From Zoroaster sp. YZ-2022 (Eukaryota; Echinodermata; Asteroidea; Forcipulatida; Zoroasteridae), in the NCBI GenBank assembly GCA_029582265.1, contig JAQQFT010000023.1, positions 4,251,688 to 4,315,687 of the forward strand: a stretch of 64,000 bases of DNA, in the 5' to 3' direction. Below are positions 1 to 10,331 of this stretch, one piece after another. The position numbers and the translations under genes are program-made. The number at the start of each line of letters is the position of its first letter. The first letter of the stretch is position 1. A model generated the notes under the pieces. That model did not search any database. It had not been told where the DNA came from and was given only the letters and a program-made list of their open reading frames with translations.

Positions 1-2091
1 CTCTGATCCTCTGATTAAATTGGTATATTATACCCGGGATATCAACTTGACGCCCACAGTAATAGATCACCGGGCAGTTTGCAATTTTGGCTAGCCGGTT
101 TACTGCCAGGAAACCCATGGTTTTCAGTTTTACCATGATTTTTGTTTGAAGAAAAGAAAAAAAATGAAAAGACCCTGATATAAAACATGTTACTGATGTT
201 TTTTACCATATAACCACAGGGTAATACAAAACTATTATTATTTATTCCACTGCTTATTCAATTGGGCTAAAAGTAACTACGGTAATATGCATGTAAGACT
301 GAGCTTATATGTAGACATACTTGAAGGAACATGTATGTTATCATGTAAGTGATTAATAACATAGTATAATGAATTCATTGTTTGGTCAAATAACGGTAAT
401 ATGAATGGTTAAACTACATGAGCTCGATCAATTACATCATTTGATAGTAATTTATTTCTTTTACCAGGAAAATGGGGGAAAAAAAAACAATTAATGGCAA
501 ATCACAGTGAATATGTATTTTTAATATGACTTATTTTTCCCCACATTTTTAAAACAACCTCCTTCACCACTGACCAATGTAACAAACTTGATTTTGTGGC
601 CTTAAGTATCAAAGTAAACAATTGTCACAGCTAACATTACATGCATGTGGTTGAGTTTTAAAGTGAAAAGGCTACACATAAAAGTAAATAAAAAAAACAC
701 AGTCAACCCCAAGACTCAATTCTTTAGACTGAAAACAATGATGCATCAGTATGTAATTAAATAATGAATATCATACTTTTACAGATTAACTCTGTTCAAT
801 CACATTGCCAACTGCATTATATGTACAAATGCCTTTTGTTGAGGGACATTGCAGATATTGGGTTTCCAGGATAGATCATAAAATTGTACAAAATGTCAAG
901 TATAACTCATATTTTGACTAGAATTGAAAACACTTGAAAACTCTGACAAAGTGGGCGGGGGACACTTGATTTGATTGGTTGGAACATGCAAAGATATAAT
1001 ATGTATCCAGGATGTCAAAATAGGAGGTGGGAGGGACACGGCAAAAGGGCCACACTGCCCCCAAGAAGGAGTTAAAAAGAATGGTAATGTTCAATGCTTT
1101 TTGATAATGTGGATGGGGCGGGTCTCTCTCCCCCTCCCTTTGATCAGCGCTGCCTGTTTATCTGTGTTATACAATTTTGTAGTGGACTTTCTGCCATTTC
1201 TATGACTCATGATCTCAGACTCGGGTCCATGGTTATGATTAGACTGATTCAGACTCAATTCACGTAACGATAAAACAATGACTCGGAAACCAACGTAAGT
1301 ATCTGATACAAAATTATCTGTCCAATATTAAAAAATTCTATAGAAAATTAAAGCACAAATATGAAAAATATCATAATAATTCATACAAATAATAACATAA
1401 TTACCACATGATTGTGAATTCATCTTTAATATGATGCATGAATGCAAAAAAATTTGATCTTGGTTTGATGTAATGCAATTTATACAATGACACTGATAGC
1501 CTGTTAGTCAGTTTATTGCATCAATCCAATAAGAAAGAAAGGGGGATGTTATCTCAACTCAATGTTTAGTAATCTTGTGTTAAAGAAAATTTGTTTTTCT
1601 CTTATTGTCAAGAGCTTGTGACATGACCCTTTATGACCCAAAACTTTATGACTTGAGATTCGAAATTGATTGGGCCGACACTCATGAGTCAAAAACGGAT
1701 TTGAAGTTTGAGGAGTCAACAAGTCTGCTTTTTAGAAAATATTTGAATTTAGGGAAATATATGACTTGAGAGCACTCGCTCATACTTAACATGTTTACAG
1801 ATGCCATCATTTCATGACAGTGCACATGTAATGTATTGTTGCATTCACAGGGCCTTACTTTGCTATATCGTGACAATTGCCATCTCTCACTGGTGTCTTG
1901 AACAAATTGCCCGTCTTGGTCGTTTCCATCAAATTGGAAATGTGCCAAGTGAACCACTACACAAGGCTGGCCCTGTAGACCAATAATGTTTAATAAGTGC
2001 TTACCAACTTTATCTGTCTTAGAAAGACACGTGTAATCATCTTACCGAATTTTTTAAACTCTTACAGTTTAATTTAGGTGGCGATCTGGAG

Positions 2092-2960
2092 TTGATAGCA
2101 CTCATATTAGTAATGTCTTATTTAGCTAAATTGACTGTTGAACGATCCATGGCAAATCGAGACCTGATTGGCGTGATCCTGTTAGATCTGAGAAGGCATT
2201 TGAGCGTGTTAATACAAATTACTAGTGAAAACTCAAGATATAATTGTGTTGAGGAACGCCCTCGATTCAGTTTCTGTTGACTATTTGAATGAGTATGATC
2301 AAATTATAAGTGTGGTCTTCTATCCAGGTGAAACCGATGTAACAGTTGGCATCCCACAGGGGTCGATTCTATAGGCCATTGTGATTTTACTCGTACTCGT
2401 GGTGTACAGCAACTATGTTTGCTGATGACTCTACATTTCACACTGCACCTAGATCACTGGTGCTCTAGAAACTCGTTTGAAACTCCTAGTTAGATAACAT
2501 CAGTGATTGGTGTAATACAGGCCTTTTGTCCAATTCTGGGAAAACCAAGTGTGTGCTAGGACAATATCCAGAAACAGACTGGGTTAGTTAGAAAGATCTC
2601 GATGTGTTTCTAGACTGATACTAAACTTGATAATGTGGACTCGGCAAACTGCTCGGTGTAATCATACAAAGCGATCTAGTCGGGTGTGTACCGCTATATG
2701 CTCTCGAGGGTTCGGTGTCGTGTAGGGTGGACTCTGAGGAAAATACAGTCGGAAAGATAGCTCCAGGACGCCAACACATGGTGGGAGGGTGTAGCACGAC
2801 ACAGAGCTCTCAGCTGGTGTTGCATTATGCGTTAAGCTGGATATGCATGAGCAAAAGTAGCAGCCTTATGAGGATCACCATATTCATAGCTGAACAATCG
2901 AGGGTCCGGGAAACAAACCCTGGGACTTAGAAGTGCTAGAAGTGCCTCGCTTAAACAAAA
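2092..2960 (+). mobile_element. Degraded non-LTR retrotransposon reverse transcriptase fragment
   Basis: Four reverse transcriptase landmarks occur in the right order on the plus strand but in different frames. ILLDLR at 2,176-2,193 is followed, one frame away, by AFE at 2,196-2,204; together they resemble catalytic motif A. GIPQGS lies at 2,348-2,365 and is followed by an in-frame stop. FADDST at 2,418-2,435 is the catalytic YADD-type motif. SDWCNT...SGKTK at 2,502-2,550 is the block that usually follows in Jockey/CR1-like LINEs. Stops and at least two frameshifts make it a dead copy. No endonuclease domain is seen upstream. A repeated 'gaattgaat' near 3,600-3,620 could be a LINE-type 3' tail, but that is weak. 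The other segment A copies lack this core, so it was either gained by A1 or lost from them. Confidence 0.8.
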
Positions 2961-4069
2961 TATTGAAAGTGGAAGGTGAAACAGAGGCGCTAATATTTAG
3001 CAAAATCAAAGGGTACAAAAGATTCAGCCAGTATATGTAGGAATTAAACTCTGCCCAGGGAAAAATGATCTCCTGCTAGCCTTGTACAAACTGTTTACTC
3101 AATACCATGGCAACAACTGACAAAAGCCTTTGTTGAAAAAAAAAACATATTGGCTTCATTGGTCCCTATTGAGTGTGCAAAAATATATAAATTACTTAAA
3201 GGGGCACTATTGCGTGCATGTTCATACTAGCTGATGAAGTGAACATGTATGGGGAGTTTTATGTTTTCGCTAAATACAAGATGTTGAAGGCGCTCTTTTT
3301 TAGTGTGGTATCAGATTCTAGCATGGAAGCCTAAGGCTTGAGAAATATACAAATGTAGGTAAGGAAGTCCCTGAAGTTGACACTCTATTTCAGCACCTTC
3401 TACAAATTGACTCATCACAAAATAGAATACACCATCTTATATGCCCTTCAATCTGGATTGTTGGTTCAGGAAATGTTCAAATGCTTTTAATAATTCTCCA
3501 ATAATGTGTTTCTTAATTGGTAATTTTAATACAGCTTATATCCTTCAAGTTGTGAACACATAACAGACTGGTTATGTTTATTAAAAAAATACTTTTACTG
3601 AATTGAATTTGAATTGAATAAAATTTATGATACCAAAAGCCAAGATGAGAAATGTTTCAGCAGTATTAATAGTTGTTTAAGATTTGTTTCTTAATTGACA
3701 CAAATTTATTTATTGATGTTGTTTAATAAACAAAATAAAACATCAAATTAACCTTTCACTTTCTACATTTGAGAGACTTATGAATAAATAGATAATTCAC
3801 TCAATGTGAAGAAAATTCTCTTGTAAAAGTGTCAATAAAGTGATATGTAAAGGTACACGTTATATGAGATACAATTACTGATGTTGAAGTGTAGATTATT
3901 TACTTGTTGCTACTGCAGACTGGGTCCTGTGTAGCTGCTTGGAGCTTTTCTCTCTACGGCGAAATCTACCCTACCAAATCAATTTTCAGACATTTTAAAA
4001 AGCAGTACTAGGGGTGACAAATTTGTTTGATAGTACGATAATCGTCAGCCACGATATCATCGATACTAA

Positions 4070-4560
4070 TGTGTGTCTCAATACGCGAAATTAGCTATGG
4101 GCTATCATGTCCAAGGCGATTAGGCCCAACGATTGACAAAAGCTGTTGACAACTCCAGCCTGGGAGTCTAATTAAATATTTCTCCAATACAACCTTGATA
4201 TTAGAAAGCCAATAAATTGCTGGAGAACAGTTTCAATAGTTGCAGGAGGTAAAGTTAATGAGCCGAACAATACTTTGGTGAAACTGCTATTTATTAGATG
4301 AAGAGCAGCCTTATATCTATTAATCGCATGTTAATATATCATGACTGCAATATTGAGACCTTAATATTTTTCAGTGAAGGCGCTTGGCATGTACGATTGA
4401 TAGTGCTCATCACGGTTACTAATTTTAAAAGCGTTATGTCACACATTTTGAACCAATTTTGACCTGTATACAAACTGGGACACATGAACCAGTACGCGTG
4501 TTTCCCATAGATGGTGTGGGTGTTAGGTACCAATAACTTGTACACATTGTTTGGTGGGAA
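4070..4560 (+). repeat. R1 module, reference copy inside segment A
   Basis: This part of segment A, from 'gtctcaatacgcg' to the stretch after 'gtacacattgtttg', recurs most often. Copies or fragments lie at 8,030-8,453, 8,525-8,933, 12,007-12,460, 12,785-13,132 and 37,725-38,185. Shared landmarks are 'ccaataaattgctgg', 'ccttatatct' and 'gatagtgctcatcac'. No coding frame is conserved between copies and I see no terminal inverted repeats, so it is described only as a repeat module. Confidence 0.8.
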
Positions 4561-4830
4561 ACGAATTTGTGACTGACATCAGTAGCCTAGGCAGGATTTT
4601 CAGAGGGTGGGAAGGCAAACGACATTTGTGTGGGGGTGGGAGAGAAAGAACTGGCGCTCAACTGCATCCTCGTTCGTGAGTAAATACAACATATTACAAA
4701 ATAAAAACAACTGATAACAAACAACTGAAACCCAATCTCCAGTGGCTTGCAAAACGATATATTTGCAGTCGGTAAACCCATAGCTCTATAGGTTTGCCGA
4801 TTACAGCTATCTAGACCAACCCTTGTTCTT

Positions 4831-4834
4831 GTAC
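4831..4834. other. Left GTAC target-site duplication of the 5.5-kb insertion
   Basis: GTAC here is repeated at 10,328-10,331. The unoccupied version of the site is seen once at 12,673-12,676 and once at 38,431-38,434, where sequence matching the left flank runs directly into sequence matching the right flank ('gatgcttcat' at 12,682, degraded in the 38.4-kb copy). Confidence 0.65.
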
Positions 4835-4845
4835 CTCTTAAAACT

Positions 4846-4895
4846 CGGGTCAAACTGTTGACCCTTTGCGGGTCAAATATTGTTGACCCATTTCT
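4846..4895. repeat. Left GGGTCA/TGACCC cluster
   Basis: Three GGGTCA or TTGACCC units lie within 50 bp next to the left end of the insertion. They match the style of the clusters at 10,045-10,320 and 28,523-28,972. Confidence 0.65.
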
Positions 4896-4904
4896 GGAAT
4901 CAAT

Positions 4905-5018
4905 TTTTCTTATCGGTGACGTCATATGTCACAGAGTAGTATTTTGATTGGACAAAAGAAAAACTACGTCCATAGCTGTGCAGGTCATTTTTCCAACCGC
5001 CATTTTAACTACGATACG
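4905..5018 (+). promoter_or_regulatory. TATA-less promoter candidate with CRE, CCAAT and YY1-like sites
   Basis: A perfect palindromic CRE (TGACGTCA) lies at 4,917-4,924. An inverted CCAAT box (GATTGG) lies at 4,946-4,951, and a YY1-like CCGCCATTTT at 4,997-5,006 sits 12 bp before an ATG at 5,019. This order and spacing are typical of TATA-less housekeeping-type promoters in animals. No TATA box is seen. The inverted copy at about 31,690-31,790 keeps recognisable versions of the CCAAT-like and CCGCCATTTT-like stretches. Sites this short can arise by chance; it is the cluster next to a phase-consistent first exon that makes the call. Confidence 0.4.
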
Positions 5019-5923
5019 ATGTCTTTTGTTTGTCCCAATGATCGTTGGAGAATGTTTCACAATGAATGGAAGGGGTCTTCATTGCTTTTGTTGCATTTGA
5101 AATATCTTAAACTTTCACATTTATTATACATGTATGTTTGTTTTAGTACACAGATAATGATTCCTAAACCATAGTTTATAAATATAACGATTAACGATAG
5201 TTTGTGTCTGCGGGAATAATGTGCTGTACATGTAAATGTGTATTTTGTGTGGTTGACTATGTATGTATGCTAGCTATTACTGCTTACAACCCATTGTCAT
5301 TATTTTCTGTAAAATGGATGGAGGGGTCATCATGATGTCTTGGACATGATCCTTAGCTTTGTTTGTGTAACAATACACACACACACGCAGGATGTTACAG
5401 TACTACTAGCGTTACTAGTTATTAAGCAATTTGGCATATCAGTATTTCATATAAGTAATTAGTTGCTGCATGCAGTTTATGCTTGCACTTTTCTTTTCAT
5501 AAATGGGCCTGAAACAATCACCACCTTTATTGAGATAATGAAATGTCCATGGAGGGGAGAAGAGGTCACATGTATTATATTCTATTCTAACGCCTAACCA
5601 AGGCATTTTCTGAAATTGCATTATTTTTCCTGATAATGTGTAATAGCATGAGGGGTTTCTGACTTATATGTGTGTTTTATTAGCATGACCCATTGTTAGC
5701 CATCCCTCTTTGAAAACATTTACATGTAATTTTGTTTTACATGATATGTTTATATTTCAGATCAATGGTTGATCATGCTTTACAGTTTACACTACTTAAG
5801 AGTCAGGATGATGAACATCATGTAGTTTTCTGCATTCAAACAATTGTTGCTAATTTTGATGAGATCCAGCACCCCCACAGAAAAAAAAGAAAATGGAAGA
5901 AACAAGAACATGGGCAGATTCAG
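5019..5923 (+). CDS. Candidate 5' end of an unrecognised gene: two exons
   Basis: Exon 1 is proposed at 5,019-5,074 (starts MSFVCPNDRWRMF, 18 codons plus 2 nt). Exon 2 is at 5,761-5,923 (1 nt plus 54 codons). Exon 2 has a strong acceptor (pyrimidine-rich 'tatgtttatatttcag') and an acceptable donor (CAG|GTTTGG). Exon 1 ends at a weaker donor (GG|GTCTTC), but the split codon joins in frame as glycine. Exon 2 encodes a helix-like acidic/hydrophobic stretch (DDEHHVVFCIQTIVANFDE) and then a basic cluster HRKKRKWKK that resembles a nuclear localisation signal. It leaves in phase 0, so more exons are required; none is firmly found, although the candidate at 13,655 is also phase 0. The start was chosen because it is the first ATG after the promoter-like cluster. 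I do not recognise the family. A rearranged, damaged copy lies inverted at 29,880-31,790. It could be a live gene start, a captured fragment or chance. Confidence 0.4.
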
Positions 5924-5944
5924 GTTTGGAAAACTAATATTACA

Positions 5945-6297
5945 TAAGGCTGTGTGTTTTGGTTTATATTTCAGGAACCGGATACCCTAAAGGGGAATCT
6001 TGACTGCAATAAATCAATTGTAAAACACTTAAATACTCCGAGATGAAAAATAACCCAAATATGAACTTTGATTCTCTTGTTTAATTAGAATCTCTCATAA
6101 ATAAATGTGGACTTATTGTAATACTTATATCAATATACCAAATGACTTGAACACAAAAAATGTTAGCGAGTGGAGACTTCATTTTGTGTGGCTTAAATGT
6201 TTAGTCAATTTTTAAAAAGTCAATTTCGTAAATTTAGGAACTGAAAAATGGAACCGGTAATGACAGTTCAGTCATGGGATACCTGGCACAGCCTTTA
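5945..6297 (+). mobile_element. hAT-like non-autonomous element, copy 1
   Basis: It starts TAAGGCTGTG and ends CACAGCCTTTA, close to inverted repeats. Its right part matches the element at 10,404-10,784: 'gaactgaaaaatgga' occurs in both, preceded by 'ttttaaaaagtc', and the left ends share 'ccggataccc'. No matching 8-bp target duplication is resolved for this copy. It has no coding capacity. It starts 21 bp after the exon 2 donor, inside the intron of the candidate gene. Confidence 0.55.
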
Positions 6298-7600
6298 TCC
6301 CTAATCTAGCTCCTATAATACACAAAAATCATTAGCCACTGAAAATATTTCTTATTCGAATTATTTTACTGTCCTGAGTATTGTTGTGAGTTTGCAGTGA
6401 GGAGCAACCTTGTTCCCTTTCCCATCTTCACCATCAGAGTTAAAGGGCGGTTGAAGGGCAGGGGCAGCTCTATCAATGTATTGCCACCAAAGGATGCCTG
6501 AAGTCATTTGTGACCGGTAAGGATGTGACTGTTAATAACCTATTGCATTTTAAAGTGCATTCTGGGGAATCTGGTGACAAATCCCATAGCATACCGTCCA
6601 TTTGAAGTACTGAGGCATGAGCCTAATGGTGCACCAAATTTGTAAAAGATGTGTTGTCGTTCAATTTCCCTAGCATGCATTGAGAAAGCTAAAAATATTT
6701 ATTGTTTCTTTTACGTAGACCGTGATTGATTAGTATGTTTTGTAAGCCTCATGATTCTTGAGCATGTATCATCACTAAAATATAAGCTGGTTGTATTAGC
6801 AGAATCTTAATTATGAATAACAATTTAGGAATTTCCATTTCTAGAAAAACTTCAGCATTATATACATTGGTATGGGGTATATTGAATATGCATGTATCTT
6901 ATTTAGTATAAATTGTACATATAAATTTATATACAACCCATCATATCATAACTAGAACACCAAGTATTGAACCCTTTCACACTTTTAAAATAAATTTTCC
7001 GCGTTTTACTCCAGATTGAACAAAATTTAGACCCCTTTTGTCTTCAAAAAGTGTTACACAAACAGCTACTTGTATTACTGCTACTCTGAGGTGTGTCAGA
7101 GTCTGTATAACTTTGTAATCCAATGGGCAGGAGTTGAGGTTGATGGTCTATTCTTCAAAAGGAGTTAATGTATATTTCAAGAATTAATTTATATAGAACC
7201 CTCCTATCTGTGGCAGTCTGTACCTTCATGGGGTGTTTTTTTTGGATATGAGACACATCTAAGTTATTCAAGGTATTTTTTGTAACATGTTAGAACAATG
7301 ATAGTACTGAGGGAATTTTTTTGACTGGACCCAACAGATCTAGACTAAGTTGAGTGCAGTACCAATCCTGACTTTCCTTATCATTCAAGAACGTTTTCTC
7401 TCAAGACCTCCAAATGACTGCTGGTGCTACAACAGAAAGCGTTAAGACAAAATAGCAAAATCACAGATAAACAGAAAAAAAAAAGTTGTTGCTGTTTTTT
7501 CGAAAAGTGCTATTGATTACAGGATGGGGGCGTGCTAAATAATAATGGTTTTATTTGCATATAGTATTCTTTGTCAATTACAATTTGAAATAAACATGTT
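6298..7600. other. Unassigned part of block B (copied inverted at 30 kb)
   Basis: No gene, RNA or element is recognised. The stretch to about 7,200 is shared, inverted, with 29,880-30,610, for example 'accttgttccctttcc' at 6,408 against the reverse strand near 30,520. This conservation is explained by duplication and does not imply function. Confidence 0.7.
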
Positions 7601-7875
7601 GCATCTTCCGGTATATTTTTGGTGATTTATTTTCTTTAAAAATAATAGTCTTCTGGGCCTTAATGGTACTCGGTTGATTCCACCACCCGATGTCACCATG
7701 CGCAATTTATTCATGGGCATTCCAAGACAACTGTTTTAAACTATTCGTGACAGTGCCATGGGTGTATTATGTAATGGATGTAATCAGTGGCGGAATCGAA
7801 CCGTGGCCCATTTTTTGGTTCCAAAGACTATTATTTTTAAAGAAAATAAATAAATTAAAAATATACGGAAAATAC
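7601..7875. repeat. Fold-back (inverted) repeat with arms of about 85-90 bp
   Basis: The left arm 7,601-7,686 pairs with the right arm 7,787-7,875. Both contain 'attttctttaaaaataa' on opposite strands, and the outer ends read 'cttccggtatattttt' and, reverse-complemented, 'attttccgtatattttt'. Weaker complementarity continues inward toward about 7,738. The inner end of the right arm, on the minus strand, contains GGTTCGATTCC, a match to the B box of RNA polymerase III promoters; the left arm has the diverged form 'ggttgattcca'. It may be a head-to-head pair of tRNA-derived sequences or a fold-back MITE. Confidence 0.7.
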
Positions 7876-7989
7876 AATAGGCTATATTTATTTTAAGTGT
7901 TTTGTTGTTAAATAATTATAAGGTGTTCGCGTATTTATTTAGTACGCTCACATCCTTTAATTTTTTCAAGTTAGTTTTGTGATGTGTTT

Positions 7990-8029
7990 ATTATATTATA
8001 TATATTATATATTATATATATAATATTAT
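7990..8029. repeat. (TA)n-rich tract 1
   Basis: Imperfect TATA/ATTATA microsatellite at the start of the first tandem unit. Confidence 0.85.
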
Positions 8030-8476
8030 CGTCTCAATACGGGGAGTGGGCTATCATGTAAGACGATTGGTAACGATGACAAAAACTGGACATTGACAAC
8101 TCCAGCCACAAATCTAATTTAATATTCTTCCAATACAACCTTGAATTTAAAAAACCAATAAATTGCGAAACAGTTTCAATAGTTGCAGAAGATGAAGTTA
8201 ATGAACCTAAACCACATTGAAACTGCTGTTATTGATAGATGAAAGCAAGGCCTTATATCTACAAATCGCATGCTAAATATATCATGACTGCAGACTGCAA
8301 TATTGGGGACCTATTATTTTTTAATTAAGAAGGCATGCCCTGTACCGATAGTGTCATCACGGTTTAATTTTAGAACGTTATTCACATTTGAACCAATTTG
8401 ATGATTGTGGGTGGACCAATAACTGTACACATTGTTTTGGGAAGCCAATTTTTCAAGTTAGTTTTGTGATGTGTTT

Positions 8477-8521
8477 ATTATATATATTATATATTATATA
8501 TTATATATATATAATATATAA
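8477..8521. repeat. (TA)n-rich tract 2
   Basis: Equivalent microsatellite in the second tandem unit. Confidence 0.85.
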
Positions 8522-9194
8522 ATCATCTGTGGCAGAGGGGGGCTGATCATGTCAAGGCGATTGTGTAATTGACCGCTGTTGACATTGACAGCTCAGCCAC
8601 TAAGTCTAATTTAATATTCAATGGCACTGTTAAAAATATGATTGCTGGAAGACGGTTTAATAATTTGCAGAAGATGGTGTGAACCATTCTTCATTGAGAG
8701 AACTGCTGTTATTGATGGATAGAAAGAACAACGGCCTTATATACAAATCGCATATAATATAAGCGCAGACTACTATTGGACATATTTTCCATTAAAGAAA
8801 ATAGCTACTGTATGCGGTGATAGTGCTGCTCATCAGGTTACTAATTTGAAACGTTATGTCTGTTGAACCAATAGATAGGTTGTGGGTGGGTGTAATAACT
8901 TTGTACACATTGTTTGTAGAAGCCAATTTTTTTCAAGTTAAGTTTGTGATGTGTTTATTAAAACTCGATTATTTTAGTTGAATAAAAAAGGCGAGAAAAG
9001 AGACAAGAAAAAGTGTTTTAATAACAGAAAGCGTTTTAAAGTCTTCATTTTTAAAACTTTGCGAAACCAAATACTCTTTTAATAAGGTTCCACATATCTT
9101 GACAACATTTTCCCAGGGTTTAATAACTGGTGTGTAATTGTGTTCCCAAATGCACAAATATTCTTACTTTTTCAGGTTAGTTATTTCACTGATG

Positions 9195-9400
9195 CGCTAC
9201 AGAGATGGCGAGGGTCTGCGGAAACCCCTGAGCTTAACTGGGTGGGACTGGAAACCTGACCTTCCACATTCTGAGAGACATCTTACTCACTCGACCAACA
9301 AACTTGCCCACAGTAGAGAGGATGTGGGAAAGGTCTGGGTTGAGTCCCCACCAAGCGGCCTGGGTTTCCACCAGACCTCGCAAAACACTGAGTAGTAAGT
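9195..9400 (-). mobile_element. Possible tRNA-derived SINE
   Basis: On the minus strand a putative A box TGGTCGAGTGAGTAAG (plus coordinates 9,282-9,297) is followed by a B-box-like GGTTTCCAGTCCCACC (9,241-9,256), with about 25 bp between them. This is the order and approximate spacing of the internal promoter of serine/leucine-type tRNAs. The B box has mismatches to the usual GGTTCGANTCC, so it would be an old copy. The element ends are not defined, and no second copy is seen in the window. Confidence 0.4.
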
Positions 9401-10040
9401 AAGTGCAATTCAGTAACTTTTTAATATCCCAGATGCAAGAAATACATCATTACATAAAAAGTTAGGAGTAAAAAGTTAAACTTTTAAAAACTCATGCACA
9501 GACAACAAGTAGACGAAACTATTATTGTGCATAAATTTAGGGGGAGTGGAATTATGAAGTGTGAACGACCAACCAACTATTTTGCAGTTCCCCAAGTGGA
9601 AGAGTGATCTGATACATGAGCTTTAAAACTGGCAATCTCAAAACCAAACTGTTTGTTTGCATTAACACAAAAAACGAAGCAATGTCATTGTATAATGCTA
9701 TTAAATATGTACATACATATAGTGTGTTTGCCAAAAACCCAAGTTGAATAAACTGGTTGTAATGTGAAATCATTAAACGTTCATTTGTTTCTTTCGTTGC
9801 TGTTTTCAAATGTGCTGTTCCCAGTGCTTAGGCACCCTGACAAAATAAGCATGTTCCTAAATAAACATAGCATTTATTTATAGCAATTTGCAATGAGAAT
9901 GAACACACTTTTAATGTGGTGGTAAATTAAAGACTTTAATTTGTATGAATTTCAATTCAGTACACTATTTCAAAATGCTTGCCACAGATAATGCTACTGT
10001 ACGTAATACATGGAGGACATGCCTCTCTCATGTGACCAGA
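9401..10040. other. Unassigned sequence
   Basis: AT-rich, with no recognised gene, RNA or repeat copy elsewhere in the window. Confidence 0.6.
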
Positions 10041-10044
10041 ATCG

Positions 10045-10327
10045 GGTCGACATAAATTATTGGAATCTGTTGGCGCGACCATTTCCGGGTCATTCTGAAT
10101 GAAAGTTTGGTCAACCTTTTGTTGGTTCCGGGTTATTTAATGACCCAATTCTGGGTCGTATTATTTCTTGACCCGGGAATAGGGTCCAGTTGAAATGACC
10201 CAGTTCGGGTCAAAAATGTTGACTAAATTTTCAAGGTCATTCTGCCCAGTAGGTAATTCATATAAATAGAACCAGTTCGGGTCAGGTTGACCCGTTCTGG
10301 GTCAAATCTGACCAGGGTTTTTAGAGT
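10045..10327. repeat. Right GGGTCA/TGACCC cluster
   Basis: About a dozen GGGTCA-like units in both orientations, with palindromes such as TTGACCCGGG. The cluster runs to the right end of the 5.5-kb insertion and terminates in 'gggtttttagagt'. Confidence 0.75.
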
Positions 10328-10331
10328 GTAC

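Larger units (their letters stand above)
1..4834 (+). repeat. Segment A, copy A1 (left part)
   Basis: This block recurs as a direct copy at 34,840-38,440 and, in part, at 11,040-12,780. Matching landmarks include the 'aacatgttactgatgtt' stretch near 185 and 35,003, and 'ctataggtttgccga' near 4,786 and 38,383. The stretch 1,130-1,450 matches 11,050-11,330, and 3,660-4,700 matches 11,520-12,560. The copy is interrupted at 4,834 by a 5.5-kb insertion and resumes at 10,332. Its left end lies outside the window. No intact gene is visible; it contains a retrotransposon remnant at 2.1-3.0 kb. The element class of segment A as a whole is unknown to me. Confidence 0.85.
7967..8940. repeat. Tandem amplification of a unit of about 480 bp containing R1
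   Basis: The start 'caagttagttttgtgatg' recurs at 7,967, 8,454 and, diverged, 8,934, giving periods of 487 and 480 bp. Each full unit holds a (TA)n tract and then a diverged copy of the R1 module. The third repeat is only a short partial start. No coding sequence is seen. Confidence 0.8.
4835..10327. mobile_element. 5.5-kb insertion with GGGTCA-rich inverted ends
   Basis: Segment A is interrupted here. The left end reads 'ctcttaaaactcgggtcaaa', and the right end, read on the minus strand from 10,327, begins 'actctaaaaaccctggtca'; these are imperfect inverted repeats. Both ends continue into clusters of GGGTCA/TGACCC (4,846-4,890 and 10,045-10,320). GTAC flanks both sides, and two other segment A copies show the empty site. 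Inside are a promoter-like region, two candidate exons, an hAT-like element, a fold-back repeat, an amplified R1 module and a SINE-like sequence. No transposase is recognised. It may be a non-autonomous element that carries host sequence, or a GGGTCA element of about 370 bp that was itself split by a second insertion. The boundaries are well supported; the mechanism is inferred. Confidence 0.65.

Noticed and set aside
9138..9395. 85-codon plus-strand frame as a gene
   Set aside because: Most of it overlaps the tRNA-like sequence on the other strand; repeat origin is more likely.
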